A stretch of 64,000 nt of DNA from Rotaria socialis (taxonomy: Eukaryota > Rotifera > Eurotatoria > Philodinida > Philodinidae): NCBI GenBank assembly GCA_905331475.1, contig CAJNYU010000015.1:1-64000 (forward strand). The letters are read 5' to 3'. Position numbers and translations under genes: made by a program. Below, piece by piece: positions 1 through 12,593 of this stretch. The notes beneath the pieces are model-generated. The model worked only from the letters and a program-made list of their open reading frames with translations, was not told the origin of the DNA and made no database searches. The first letter of the stretch is position 1, and each line of letters starts with the position of its first letter.

Positions 1-38
1 GCTATGGGCTAGGCCAGGTGGGAGTAAATGAATAACCA

Positions 39-220
39 GACCAGTCTAGACGGCTGAAAGGACATACGGACTAGTCAGAACATAATGCTCTGGAATATCT
101 TGGACCAGTCCAGGCGGGTAAAAGGACATACGGACTAGTCACAATAGATATGGAAGACGTATTAGACTAGACTTGACGGGTATAGCAGACTTTTTGGACG
201 AGTCATGTCGCCCGTCCTCC
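39..220. repeat. Degenerate short tandem repeat, about 65-bp period
   Basis: At least three diverged units are visible. Two contain GGACATACGGACTAGTCA, and each is preceded by a GACCAGTC(T/C)AG(A/G)CGG-type segment (from about 39 and 103); a third, weaker unit starts near 164. The left end of the window may cut the array. I see no coding potential and do not recognise the family. Confidence 0.6.
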
Positions 221-854
221 CTATTTTTTTGCTCACTTGGGTTATGATCCACTTTTTAACAGGTCAATGACATACAATAGCATCTTTGAAAATTTGAGTT
301 ACCTAGAAAAGCAATATATTTAGATGAAATTACTATTATATTTATCCAGTTCATCAATTGTTTTAGGATAGCAAACAGTATATTAATGTGTTCAACATCG
401 TACGTATTTATGCCGCCACTTAAATAAGCGGGGAAAAATCATTGAAAAACAGAATAGAAGAGAAATACAACTTGACATAATACTTTACATATTAGCAACT
501 AAAATAAAAAGTGTATACTAAAAACTTAAACGGAAAATTCTCTGAATTATGTTTTGAAAATTTTTAGCAGTACAATCGCAAAGAATAACTCTGATTTTCT
601 TTTGAATATTGTTTTTAGAACAATTTATAAATGAAGATGCATGTTTATTCAATAATATAAAGATTCAAATATTCACCATTTAATCAGTCATTTTTCAGAG
701 AGAACCAGCTGAATATTTGACATAACCTTTTATTATGATTCCAGGGTATTTTTCTATCTATTCGCTCTTTTCGAAGAGTTTTCGAAAGAAAAAAAAAGAT
801 GTTCTCTATCACCGTCGACATAATGTGTCTTTTTTTAAAATCTTGGCTGTCTTA
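221..854. other. Non-coding AT-rich stretch
   Basis: I see no plausible exon, RNA gene or clear repeat here; stop codons are frequent in all frames. Confidence 0.5.
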
Positions 855-2475
855 TATTAATGTCATATACAACAACTGTCCATATTGAAAACAGCTTTTC
901 ACACGTCTTGAGAGTTTTCCTTTTTTTTTCAAACATTTTACATAGAAGAATATATATAATTTAATAATTTTAAGTAGTGAAATGTTTCGTGAATCGAATG
1001 ATTGAATTTATCAGTATTAGTAACACTGTGATAAGAACAGACTATCGAGAATACATAAGAAATAATTGTTTTTAACAAATAAAACTTTTTACTGTCAACT
1101 TGAATTTTTTATTTTTTCGTGAGAGAAGTTGTACTTTTTCAGTGAAGGAAGATTGATTTCAAAGTTGAGAAATTTTTGTCTAACACAATCAAAAAAAGAT
1201 AAGAAATGGCACGTCTGTCGTTTTTACGAACACTGTTCTTAATTCAAACACTCAACGAAAAAAGTTCCTAATAGGAACACTTCATGTAAAATCAATAAAA
1301 TAATAGATAATTTTAATAAATAAGCGTTTTCTATATCTCACCTGGAAAATTTCGATGTGGTTCTCGTACATAAAATCTTTCTTAATCGATGTTAAATTAA
1401 TTTCTAGCGATTCGCAACAAACGAGCTACTCCTTTCATATGTCTAACATTAATTAAAAACGACCACATTATTGTTAAATTGAAAATATTGCTATTGGATC
1501 AGTATTCGAAATTCATGAAAAAATATAAGATATTCTGCTGAATCTATAACTAATTCCTTCTAAAATATACTTTTTTTTATCAAAAAATCGCTCGCCAACA
1601 ATTTCAATATAATATTGCGAGCAATCTCATGTTTTAGATAAAGTTCATTGACAACATCTTTTTCCAGTAATAAAAATGAAAAATGATTTCATTGATAAAG
1701 CTATAGCCTTATTGTTTATTCGAAAGTGATGAAATTTTTTATCAATTATTATTCTACTGAGAAAAAAATCGGAATCATTCAAATTATAAGCGCTTCAAGC
1801 GATATCACTATACTGGCTTTCGACCTAACTTAAACAAGATATTTCAAGTGCGTTTTCTTGATATTCTATTTTAATTCGCTGAGTTTTGAGACTGAAAGAA
1901 TGATAAATTTCTCAACATATAAATTTTCTATAATCAGATATACAATCTTTCTCAAAATACGATGCTAAACAAAATTATAAGCCGTTCTGGTGATTCATAA
2001 CCTTTTCGTTCGTCACTCTTTTATGTTGATCTGATGAATTCTGATTCAATAACGATATTTATAATTCATCAATAATTTGTTTCGAACCTCTAGAAATAAA
2101 TCTAGCATTGATTAAGACATATTTTCTGTGAAGAACCACATCGAAAATTTTCTGTTAAGATATAGAAAATATTCATGTATTACAAGAAAATTATTTCTCA
2201 TATATTTGACATGATTTGTTCCTGTCACACATACTGCTACTAATAAGGATGAATTCAATGATTCTCAAACTACCGCTAATTACTTATTTTTTTCCGAGAT
2301 AATGAATGATTTTTATACTATTCGATTCACGAAACATTTCACTATTGAAAAATATAAAATTATGCCTATCCTTCTATGTAAAATTTTTGGAAAAAAAAAC
2401 AAAACTCTTAAAGCATGTGAGAAACTGTTGTTAATAGGGACACGTGCTGTATATCATATTTTTCTATTCATCTGA
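855..2475. repeat. Large degenerate inverted repeat (foldback element)
   Basis: A left arm (about 855-1520) and a right arm (about 2030-2475) are reverse complements with mismatches and indels. Landmarks are GTGAAATGTTTCGTGAATCG near 980 against its complement near 2320-2345, TTTTACATAGAAG near 938 against CTTCTATGTAAAA near 2372, and TTTTCGATGTGGTTCT near 1350 against AGAACCACATCGAAAA near 2133. The left arm has about 240 bp (about 1080-1320) absent from the right arm. No transposase is visible inside. It is probably an old foldback transposon or an inverted duplication. Confidence 0.7.
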
Positions 2476-3004
2476 CTTAAATATATTGAATAATTGACTA
2501 GTTCTATTCGAAAGACATTTGAATATGAAAGCGAAATCAGGCATATTTCTTTTTTCTTATTATTAATATTCCTACTTCCATGTCTACACACTTATTTGAA
2601 GATTTAGCTTTCGATTCAGTAATCTCGCAAGGACAACTAGATCACTTAAATTTTATAGTTCATATTACAGATATATCGATATTTGAAAGTATATTATATA
2701 TTTAATAAATTATTTAATTGATAGGAATTCCTTGAAATAAATTTTAAATAATTTTTAGAATTTTTTTCTGAGTTTTTTTCTTTAGGGACTGAAAAATAAC
2801 GCTTAGAAATGTCTAAATTTTAAAAGAAAAATATTGTGAAAGATTTAGTATTCTGATTTCTTTTAGAACACTTCAATTTTCGAAAACTTTATATTGATTG
2901 ATAGTACTCTTCTCGATCGAAATATGTTAGTTTTTGGAAATAGCCACCGTAGCAAAATGTTTCAAGTGATAGTGAGAGAGCGCTTTGTTGAAAAGTTAGA
3001 ATAA

Positions 3005-3356
3005 TTAACTCTTGAACGTAGAATAATAAACACTTTTTATGAAAGAGTAGAACAATAAACCATTAGTTACGCAAAGCAAAACGTTTTTTGTGAAAAGACA
3101 CAGGTATGAACCTTTCATCGCAGAATAAAAAAACCTTACCATAAAAATTACAACCATAAACCCATAACCGTAGAATAAGAAACCCTTTTTATGAAGGGTA
3201 TATTGATGAACCTTTCTTTTTCTCCGCATAAACCCTTTTTCATTTAAAATACCCTTTTTATCAAATACCCTTTTTCTCAAAAACCCTTTAAGGGTTTAGG
3301 AAAATTTTCCGAATGTACTAGGGTTTCTTATTCTACGAATTTTTTTTACAGTGTAC
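3005..3356. mobile_element. ACCCTTTTT-rich repeat element ending in ACAGTGTA
   Basis: Several degenerate copies of CGTAGAATAAGAAACCCTTT occur near 3018, 3124 and 3171, followed by repeated ACCCTTTTT/AAGGGTTT words. The right end, at 3320-3356, reads GGGTTTCTTATTCTACGAAT followed by a T run and ACAGTGTA, and is shared almost exactly with 6408-6444. The terminal CAGTG beside TA is reminiscent of Tc1/mariner-type ends. A 91-codon frame on the minus strand is a by-product of the repeat, not a gene. Confidence 0.6.
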
Positions 3357-4219
3357 ATGGTTCGATAAAGAAGTAGTGACCTCGTTTCTGTAGTTCATTT
3401 TCATTGATGTCGAATCTCGATTTGTTCAGTTCTCAATGTTTATTTATTTATCTGAGTTAATTAACCACGAATCGATAAAATTAGAAACAAAAAATTCTAA
3501 AAATCTGAGCTCGGATTCGGATTCCCCGACCCCGATTACCTCCGGTAGACCTTTTTCCAATAGCCGGCGCTGAAATTTTCATTGGTTTAGTAGATGCTGA
3601 AATCTGATTGGTTTATGAAACAAACATACATACAAACTTTAAAGATATTTAAGCTGCGTATAATCCTTTCTTTCAGAAAAGGGAATAACTAAAACAAATT
3701 ATTCTCTACAAAAAAATCTCATTATAGAAGGAAAAAAAGCGTGACGTTTAAATCAAATATAAACTACTCAAGCATTTTCACTGAAACTAAGCAACCCACC
3801 ATGTGTAGAGTAAATAATGTTTCTTCTCGTTCTCTACATGCAATTTTTTTAAATAATATTCATTTGAGACTATAGTCACGATCAACTTGTTTGGAATTCC
3901 CTTGGTAATCGTGCTTGTTTGTGTATTGTTTAAACAAATCTCTAGCTGAGTTACTTGCATCTTCAATACATACCCCTTTATGTCGATTGGCCCATACATC
4001 TCACTCTTTCTTGCAAGGTCTTCACTTCATTTTCTACACGCGTTACGTACATTCATGCATTAAAACAAAAAGACTGAAACAGAACAGAAAAAAAATTGAA
4101 GCATATATCAGAAATTCAATTCACAACCAAATTATATTCTATTGCTCTCAGTGTAGTTTGAAACTAGCAATCGCATCAAGTGTTTTTTATTCAAAAAGTT
4201 AAATTTAAAAATATTTATC
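3357..4219. other. Non-coding stretch with a short CGGATTCGG patch
   Basis: Nothing gene-like is seen. Positions about 3508-3545 hold a short GC-richer patch (CGGATTCGGATTCCCCGACC) matching the CGGATTCC-type repeats found at 5.5, 35.1 and 45.5 kb. Confidence 0.5.
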
Positions 4220-4694
4220 ATGGCACAGTGGAAAAGTACTATATATTGCCATGCAGGCTACTTATTGATATTCTCTTTAGATATTTCTCTATATTTTTAG
4301 GCGGATTATGTAGCTGTTTTGATGATATGTCAACATGTCTACTTGGATGTATCTGTCCTTGCTATTTATTTGGTCAAAATGCCGAACAAATTGATGGATC
4401 AAACAAAATTACCACGTGTATAATTTATGCATTGTTAGCTGGGTGTCATATCTGTTGTTTTGTTCAGAAACCTAAACGAGCAGCGCTTCGTGGTGCTTAC
4501 GGGATCGAAGAGGCGCCAAATGATTTACTTGTTACATGCTTTTGTAGTGCTTGTGGCATTTGTCAAGAAGCAAGAGAACTGCGTGAACGAGGTTTGTCAC
4601 AAAATAATTTGCTAATACTATTTTCTAATTTTTGTTTTAATTAATATTAGGTGCAAAACCTGGTGTACCAATAGTTGCTTCTCAACCGCGTTAA
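4220..4694 (+). CDS. PLAC8/cornifelin-family Cys-rich protein (3 exons)
   Basis: Exons 4220-4235, 4301-4591 and 4651-4694 join through GT-AG introns of 65 and 59 bp to give 116 aa. The start MAQWKSGLCSCFDDMSTCLL and the Cys-rich core (CLLGCICPCYLFGQNAEQI, later CFCSACGICQEARELRERG) are diagnostic of the PLAC8 (Cys-rich) domain. The family includes animal PLAC8/cornifelin and plant and fungal cell-number or cadmium-resistance proteins, and the length fits the short animal members. The hydrophobic Cys-rich segments suggest membrane association, but the biochemical role is not established from sequence. The ATG at 4220 was chosen because a donor 16 nt later joins in frame to the conserved core. 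The exon model is my inference; the core exon is certain. Confidence 0.85.
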
Positions 4695-5445
4695 ACACCA
4701 TAAATAACACAAGCAAAGTATAGCAAAAACACGAATTATGATGAATATTGCCTTCCGTTCTTTTTTCTTTTCTTTCTTTTTCAATTTAACTCTAATGAAA
4801 ATAGATCGACCTCTTTCTTGAGGATGTGTGCGTAATGTAACAGAGTTCCTATAACCGAAACGGTTATAGGTTTCATTGATTTTGGACTAAAATTGCATGA
4901 TCATTCTAGCGACATATTGATTAGTTAAAAACGTCCTATGCTTTGTCATCAAAAGGTGGATGAACAATATTTTTGTTGAATGAAATTTAAGGATTTTTCT
5001 CGAAAGAGACGAGTACGATATTTGAGAGTATGGATATGTTTAACCTAGCAACTACTATTACGATTTCATTACGATTAAAACAATCGTCAAATGATTTTGT
5101 GAATCTGTTTGAAACTGATTATAAGATCACAAACAAGATACTCAATCTATTTTCAATGTGTGCAGTATGTGCGTAGATCAATTCAAAAACAGATCGATTT
5201 ATCTTCTAAAGAAAAGACAAACCAATCTGATAATCTCAATTCTTGCTTTTGAAGCATTCAAATTTGTCGAATTTTCAACTAAATCATTAATTTATGTGCT
5301 TGATTTAGAATAATAGAACAAATGCAGAGTCTTCTTTCGCCAACGCTTTTCGTGTTATTCATTTATTCAAGTATACTGAAACACTGTTCAGGGTTCTGTA
5401 TTCGAAAAACACAATTATGAACTGAAAGAATAAGGATGTGGGTGT
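4695..5445. other. Downstream/intergenic AT-rich stretch
   Basis: This is probably PLAC8 3' UTR followed by intergenic DNA. A short hairpin, ACCGAAACGGTTATAGGT, lies near 4855-4872. No gene is seen. Confidence 0.4.
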
Positions 5446-5449
5446 GTGA

Positions 5450-5665
5450 TATGTACCCAGGAGATTCAGTCCGACCTACGGATCTTCCAAGAAACGACCG
5501 GATCCGGTATCGGATCACACCGGAATCCGACGAGTTCCACAGTAAAACCAGCCGGAACCGATCCGTATTACTCCGGATTCGTAACTAACGGATTCCGGCC
5601 CGGATTACGCCGGAAAAGGATCCGATCGGATCCTGTCGAAGCCGATGATCGGAATTCCCATGTAA
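5450..5665. repeat. CGGATTCCGG-type degenerate repeat cluster
   Basis: This GC-richer island in AT-rich DNA is built from variations of CGGATCC and CGGATTCCGG/CCGGAATCCG, in both orientations. Related sequence occurs near 3510-3545, 35050-35365 and 45510-45580. An 81-codon open frame here is only repeat translation. From 5690 to about 5870 it grades into AATCGATTAAA-like low-complexity DNA. Confidence 0.6.
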
Positions 5666-5699
5666 AAATAAATCGCGAAAAATCTGATTAAATTTGATT

Positions 5700-6230
5700 T
5701 TGTTCGGAAAATCGATTAAAACAACTAATATTAGATTACTTCCCCATAAATAATCAATTAAAAACGATTTTCATGTGCAATAATCAATTAAAATCCATTC
5801 TAATCAGAAAAATCTAGATAATCGTCTAGAAATTAAATCTATTTCAATCAGTATCTCATTAAATAAGAAACTGGTATTGGTACAGAAAATATCGACTGAT
5901 CTTGTAGCAATGTGTCATTTGTCACAAAAACAAAAATTANACAGAAATCTATTATTCCGATTTCTTCATCAAAATAGGAAGTGGCTATTCAGAAGAACAT
6001 TGTTTAATTTAAGAGTACATTTCATACTATCCAATTTGAGCGCGAATCTGATCGAATGGATAACAAGTTAGACAATCATGAATTATGTCATATGTTCGAA
6101 CCCAGGTGACAACAGTAAGTACATCACTTAATTAATTATTAATCTATGAAAGTATATATATATATATATTCGATCTGAAACGCAAACTGAATTGGAATAA
6201 TAGCAAAATAATGATTGTGTAACATTTAAA
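5700..6230. other. Low-complexity AT-rich DNA with a TA microsatellite
   Basis: Repeated AATCAATTAAAA-like words occur at 5700-5870, a single undetermined base at 5940, and a (TA)n run at about 6152-6170. No gene is seen. Confidence 0.5.
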
Positions 6231-6239
6231 ATACTTTTT

Positions 6240-6444
6240 TAAAAATAACCTTTAGATGTTTCTCTCACTTGAAAACGTATTTAAAAGGGTTTATTAAAGG
6301 GTTTATGGCAATTTCACATACGGAAAAAAGGTTTATGAAAGGGTTTAGTATAGTTTTAAATACGGTAAAAAGGGTTTATTATACGTTGCACTTTCATCAA
6401 CCCTTTTTGGGTTTCTTATTCTACGAATTTTTTTTACAGTGTAT
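6240..6444. mobile_element. Second copy of the GGGTTT-rich repeat ending in ACAGTGTA
   Basis: AAAGGGTTTAT words recur between 6280 and 6385. The last 37 bp (6408-6444) match 3320-3356 nearly perfectly, including the T run and terminal ACAGTGTA. The 70-codon open frame is repeat-derived. Confidence 0.6.
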
Positions 6445-6899
6445 ACTATGCTTGCTTTTCTCTCTTTGTGCAACTTGTTAATTGTAGGCTACACTGTCCC
6501 TTTAGGACCGACATGGTCAGAGGGTTTAATTTCGCATAATACAAAAAAAATAGACATCAAAATAAGTAATCTTTTTTTATTCTAAGCATATTCTTCTTAT
6601 ACCAATGATAAGTACTTCATTTTTCAAATACCATCCTCAACCCCACGTATTCCTCACTTACAGTTTCACTCGCTACACGAGATATGAAGTACTTGCAAAA
6701 ATTTATGCAACAATTTTCAAATTCATTCTTTTTGCATTCAATGAAAATAACTCTTGGCAGCGTTGTTATACAACTGCACATACTTGATTCTAGATAACCA
6801 CAAAAAACTTTTTTTGTGTCAGTTTTCAATTCTGTATGAGTTTGCATAAAGATGGCACGCACACTGTTAAGCTTTTACAATGAGTCTTAGAAAGCAGAC

Positions 6900-7608
6900 T
6901 CTAAAGAGACACATACTTGACTGAATTATTGTCACGTAAGTAAAATGCAGCAAATGCGCCGATCAATAATTCCCATACGCGTCCTGCTGGTAAGTAGAAC
7001 GATGCATAAGTATGTTGAGAGAAAATTTGAAAACGATCATCTGAAATCGATTGTAAATTACCACCCCATTGAGCAAGAAAAAAGCTAAGTACAGTCAAAC
7101 ATGCGAGTAAAGTGATGAGGAAGTTTCTCTTGTTACTGAAGCAGTAGTAAAGTAGTGGAAATATAAGATAAAATTGTTCTTCTACAGCCAAACTCCATGT
7201 GTGAACTAGAGGATTCAATTCAGTTAATTGTGAAAAATAACCGTCGTCTTTGAACCAAAAGAAAATGTTTGAAGAAATACTTATAACAGAAATTAATGAT
7301 TGTCCGAATTCCTTCAATTGTTCAGGCAACATCCAATAATAGGCAAAAAAACTAGTGACGAATAGAATCGTAAAGAGAGCTGGTAGGATACGACGGCAAC
7401 GTCGTTCATAAAAGCAAACAAGCGAAAATGTTCCATAGTTGTTTTCAGTCTCGATAAGTGATGTGATCAGATAGCCACTAATAACAAAGAATATATCGAC
7501 ACCAACATATCCTCCGGCGCAGAACGTTGTGAAACCAGCATGGTATAAAATGACTGGTACAATGGCAAGTGATCGTAACCCATCAATTTCTTCTCGATAA
7601 AGAAGCAT
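6900..7608 (-). pseudogene. OafA/YrhL-type acyltransferase 3, N-terminal fragment
   Basis: A 235-codon minus-strand frame begins YREEIDGLRSLAIVPVILYH, the classic start of bacterial-type membrane O-acyltransferases (acyltransferase 3), with the conserved His at residue 23 of the IDGLR...YHAG block. GGYVGVDIFFVISGYLI, FYERRCRRILPAL and HTWSLAVEEQFYLIFPLLYY follow. Several membrane segments are obvious. Family members are usually 350-650 aa with 10 or more TM helices, so the second half is missing. Translation runs into GTATGT near 6913, a good donor, but I find no following exon on the minus strand before the repeats at 6.4 kb. Reading: a horizontally acquired O-acyltransferase gene, now truncated, or one whose remaining exons lie beyond a rearrangement. 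Confidence 0.75.
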
Positions 7609-7679
7609 TGATATAACTTACGAATGGAATTGCTGTTGACTGTAAAGAATGAGCACCTCACTTTTATCGGCACATCCAA

Positions 7680-10384
7680 ACCATCTTTTTAATACTATCT
7701 AGAAAAGAAAGATTCATAAATTGATATGACAAAGAAATACGAACCAGAAATGAGCAAGAGTCTATCTTCTCGTCATGTTCTCGAAATAGCCGACAAGGTG
7801 ATTACGGGTCATTGAAAAAATCACCGAGTCTGACTAATTTTTTCTTTAGGCTCAAAAGATAAGGTCTAGGCTCAGCTAAGTTTCAAGAGTTCTTTTCATG
7901 TCTAATATTAAACTGGACTTTGGTTTGCTGCCTCTTTTCACAGAAATCCAGAAGAGTTTAGTTAGACATTATGGATACGTAGGTGTACTCTATAAATACT
8001 TTTAAAAAAATCAGATTCCCTATATTTGAAACAATTGTTTTCATATTTCTTCTGCTGCACATTACCAAAATATCGAGATACATGCATATATATTCAGAGG
8101 ATGTGTCAAGTACGTTCAACCTCCGTTATGCATGTAGGTTAAATTAACTTTTTAGTAGAAACTATTCTGTTCACTATACAAAAACTCCTAATGAATTGTC
8201 TACTGTGACCTGTATGACGTTAAAATAAGGATTGTGATCAGCGATTGAGCAATGTGTTCAAAGAGTTAACGTCATAAGGGGACACCTGTTGGCGCTAACA
8301 AATATTAAGCTGAAAAATAAAATAGATTCTGTCTGTTCGTTAAAAAAGAACATTGAATAGTATTGAAGTCAGCTGTATGGTATGATGGCAAATCAGCGAA
8401 AGGCGTTCAGCGAAAGCATTTTTAGCTCAAATTTCTTGGTACAGTAAAGCAGCAAATTCTACAATAGCGAAATTTCAGTTTATTTAGTGATATAAAAAAG
8501 TGCAGTTTTTTAAATATAGTACTTGAATGAAGAAATCAAAGAGCAGTTGCAGATTTTTTAGCTACAAGCATTGATAAACCGTAAATGAATTCCAACATGA
8601 ATGATATATGTACCAGTAGACTGTAATATCACTAGCGGACGATTATACAGAAAAAAAGATATCAGATTACAAGTTCTATAACAGAAGAACAAACAGTAGC
8701 TACTATACTATAGATAGATCAGCAATGATGATTCATCATCAAACATAGACATACCAATATTATCGAAAAGAAAATTCGGTATTATCTACAACCACTTTTT
8801 TCTGCTGCTAATGAAATGTTGAGATTTCGCTATTGGATTTTTTTCGCTCAATCGACATCATATCAGCTGTATTTCTAAAAAGAATCACTCCTCTATGTAT
8901 TCTGGCGACTCGCAGACTACGCGATAGTTCAGAGCTCCATGCAAATCGGATCCTATTTATCTGAAGCAATCACACATTTCTAGTTTCAAAATGATCAAAA
9001 TGATGTAGGTGGCAGGAAAGGATTGAAAGGGACATATTGCTTAGCGCCGATGGAATCCCGAGGTATAAGTGCTCAAATTTGACGAGCAGTACTTCAATTA
9101 AATTCAAATTTCAAACTACTGCCGAATAAAAAAATTTGCATTTTGCGACATGCAAGAGTAATTGATGTTGAAGAAAAAATGGCTGCGTCCTTTAACGGAC
9201 ACGAAAGAACGCGAAAAAAAGTGATATTGGAGAATACGTCAATGAGGATTTAAAGAATATATCAGATATCCTAATATGTTGAATGAAGAAAAATTTGGAG
9301 GCCAATTCTCATAAGATAAAAGTTTGAAATGTGATAGGGCGATGTATATAGACAATACAACTCATTGCTTCTATTTATTTAGTGATTATGTGCAAATCTG
9401 TCTTTATTCCAATACTTGGAAGCTTCACGCATATTCAAAAAAGTTCCACTCAAATGATAGTCTGTGCGGAAAATGCTCGTATCTTTGATATTTATAGCTG
9501 AAACAAAAGGTCAAGTTAAATCATAATCCAGCTGAAAATATCGAATCATTTTGTTCTTTCGATGCAAAAAAATGCTGGTAAAGCAAGAGAAATTTTCTAA
9601 AACGCTGTACTTCACACAGACTTCGCTGATTCTCAAGTTTTGATGTGTTTGGTTAGGGTTATGAGATAAACACATTTAAGGCGTTTACATTTTCCTCTGA
9701 AAATATTTTTTAAAAAGATCACGATCATTGTATACATCACTTAAAGTTGTTTCCATTTTTATTAATTTTATCAGTAGTTCGTAGTCACAGAGAAATGTAT
9801 ATCTATGGATTATAGTTATTGTTGGCATAAATTTTACGGAAATTCATCAAGCAATTGACTGTTTAGATCATTTTTAATGCAAATATAGATATGAGAAAAA
9901 AACTACAAGAATCAATTGAACAGTCAAGATTGCAGTCATGGTTTCATGATCAATCTAAAAATCTCAAGGATTGCTTTCTCAAAAGTTTCAGAATTGATTA
10001 ATTTACTCAATGAAAATGGGGCACAAAAAGCTATATTCCAAACTTTTTAAGGCACTTCAATCTCCAACAACCAAACATAAGTAGATTATCCTGGTTTATA
10101 CTTTTTTTCAATCAATATAGCAACCATCATCTTTTGTTGAGAAATAAGGTAATTTTTGAAGAGATTTGTAACAATAATGCCACGCGATTTCAGTTCCCAT
10201 ACTCAACGGCCCCATAAGTTTAAAGAAGTGAAAGGGTATCTTGTTACATATCTTCGATGATAAAATTACTCTTTCTAATTTTATATAAGTCTACTTTGTG
10301 ACAATTAAGATCCATTTTCTATTATTCTTTCTAGGTCATAGAATAGGAATAATGTGTTGTCAATAGATATTTTATTATAAAGCA
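7680..10384. other. 2.7-kb stretch without recognisable genes
   Basis: It is AT-rich and stop-rich in all frames. Nothing supports an exon, tRNA or structured repeat. Confidence 0.5.
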
Positions 10385-10390
10385 TTTATT
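10385..10390 (-). promoter_or_regulatory. Polyadenylation signal of the STELLO-like gene
   Basis: TTTATT on plus is AATAAA on minus, 13 nt beyond the inferred stop codon (10403-10405). It supports the placement of the last exon. Confidence 0.55.
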
Positions 10391-10402
10391 TATCTAAAAT
10401 AT

Positions 10403-12593
10403 TTATATAATCGAATCATCTACAACGTCTGTACGACAAACACATGTGAGAATGATGATATCTGTGAAAGTAAATCACGAAGAGAACGGTAAACAAATAT
10501 TAGAATATGAATATTGTATCTTTTGTGAAAGCTTAAGAGTAATTCTTACTTTCATGACAAATATTGGGTTCATATGAAATAGCATTGGTATGATCAGTTG
10601 TAGTTCTGTCGATTCCGATTTTGGTGAATCGTTTCAAATATATTAATAGAGAGGTTTCTGAGTGATGCATACTCTCGAGAAGACACGGTCCTAAACTGTA
10701 CCACCTTGTCATATAATGATACATAAACTTAATTGGACCTAACACAAGGCCATTGTGTAACGCTGGAAAGTAACGATTTCGCAGAATCAGTAGTGTCACG
10801 TTAACGTTCAATGCACCTTTCCTATCGAAATTCGACGGCATTTGGGAGGCTACATCTGCACGAGCATGAATGAGTAATTGATATTTCACATTTGAACGTT
10901 TCTCATAGTCCTTTACAAAATGGTAACACTCTGCAATAGCCCATAGCTGTTGAAAGTAGTAGGAATCAGAGTACGTATTATGTCTAGATAACCGATATTG
11001 AGGAGGACAGTCAGCAGGAATATCTGTATCAATGACTCGATCTTCATAAAGTATAGTTACTGTTGTGTTTTTGTAAGAGCGAGCTTGTTTCAATCGAGTT
11101 GCTAATGGAATCAATGGAAGAGACCGATTAGGCGAAGATGATGAAAGAAAAAGAAATGTATCAATGTCACCATGAAGACGGTTCCTGAGATTAACATCAG
11201 TTTGTGCCCATACTTTGTTAATACATTCCGCAGTACCAGTGACACATACTGCTGCTCGTTTCTGAGTGACTGGATTAGGAGACACAGTAGAAATAATGGA
11301 TGGGAATGAATAACCAACTGAACGGAGATCGGCCAGCCATGCATCTATAATATCGATTTCTTTCGAATGCCAAAAGCCAGCTTGAGCAATATCCCTTGCA
11401 AGCTGAGCTATTCTTTTGGCAATTGAAGGTAAAGACGATGACCACGAAGCAAGAAAACGAACAAACGAGCCCGATTGATGGTATAATTGATGCTCTTCAT
11501 CCATATCTTTGATGTAGGAATGACTATTTCTCACTTGTTTAACAGTTGCTGTACCAAATACGAGACGACCACCAATATCCCACAATAGACGTTGTGCCCA
11601 AAAACCTCGCCAAATATCACACACACGGAATGTAGTTGTCACAGGTAAGTAAAGGCCCCAAAATGCTTCATAATGTGTTACCGTATTTTGTGTGTTGTAT
11701 GGTGAGAATGTGAACGGTTGAAGAGCTATTGGTGGTTGGTCTTGATCGAATTTAATTCTACCGATCGAAAGAGGATGTGCTAAACGATACTAAAACAGTG
11801 ATTTCTAACTAATCTGCATTTACTCAAAACTTACCAAAGCATCAACATCTGGATCTAAATCGGCAAGATACTGCTGAATATAAGCATGAATCATATTTCC
11901 TTGATTGCGTCTCACTGAATGCCACCCGTCTTCAGTGACATTTCTCAATTCATCGACAGGAAAACCTCTTGGCCATATGTGTGGATGACCAAACGAACCA
12001 TAGATGTTGATAAATGGTGATCGTTGTCGACGAAAGGCGATCCATGGCACAGTTTCTGAGTCAGAAATTTTGGGCAAGATACCAATGTCATTTGTTTCGA
12101 GCAGGTTATCGTCGTCCGATTCAAATATGATTCGAGCACCACATGCAATAGCTACCAAATAGCCAATATTTTTTCTTGCGTAAGAACCTTGAGGCAAGTA
12201 ATTGAGAATAGAATACCCAAGAGACGATTGCTTATCTATGGGTAAGAATAAAATTCGCGAACGGTCAGCATATAAACGAGAGAGCCAATCATGCGGAGTT
12301 TTCCGATCACCAATCACAATTAAATTCCAATGAGTAGTCAAATTAAGGAACTTATGAATGGCAAGCGTCGGATAGAAAATGGATGTAATCACTATCCATT
12401 TCTCCCCTCGCATGGGACAAACAAAATGAGTGGAAGATTGAGTCCTTGAGAATGATAATTTTATTAGAGCAGAGCTTTTCTGAAGTAACAATGAAGTATC
12501 ATTGACAAATACTAAGAACACGATGGCGAAGAAAAAGGCAACGCCTGCGACGATTGTAAGACAAACTTGCTTGTTTCGATTCATGGTATTCAT
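10403..12593 (-). CDS. STELLO/DUF288-like Golgi glycosyltransferase (3 exons)
   Basis: Exons 12593-11835, 11789-10550 and 10461-10403 with GT-AG introns of 45 and 88 bp give 685 aa in one frame. An N-terminal signal anchor lies at about residues 12-32, predicting a type II Golgi membrane protein. The core reads WIVITSIFYPTLAIHKFLNL, HWNLIVIGDRKTP, YLPQGSYARKNIGYLVAIA and GARIIFESDDDN, the signature of the DUF288/STELLO family. The acidic DDD near residue 160 is the likely metal/nucleotide-sugar DxD site. Plant STELLO proteins organise cellulose synthase in the Golgi; animals with DUF288 (e.g. nematodes) do not make cellulose that way, so the substrate here is unknown. Exon 2 continues upstream of its first Met, joining DAL to YRLAHPLSIG in frame. 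The last 59-nt exon is the least certain part. Confidence 0.85.

Noticed and set aside
5446..5691. 81-codon plus-strand frame rich in R, S, G, P
   Set aside because: It is a translation of the CGGATTCCGG-type repeat and has no counterpart outside repeats.
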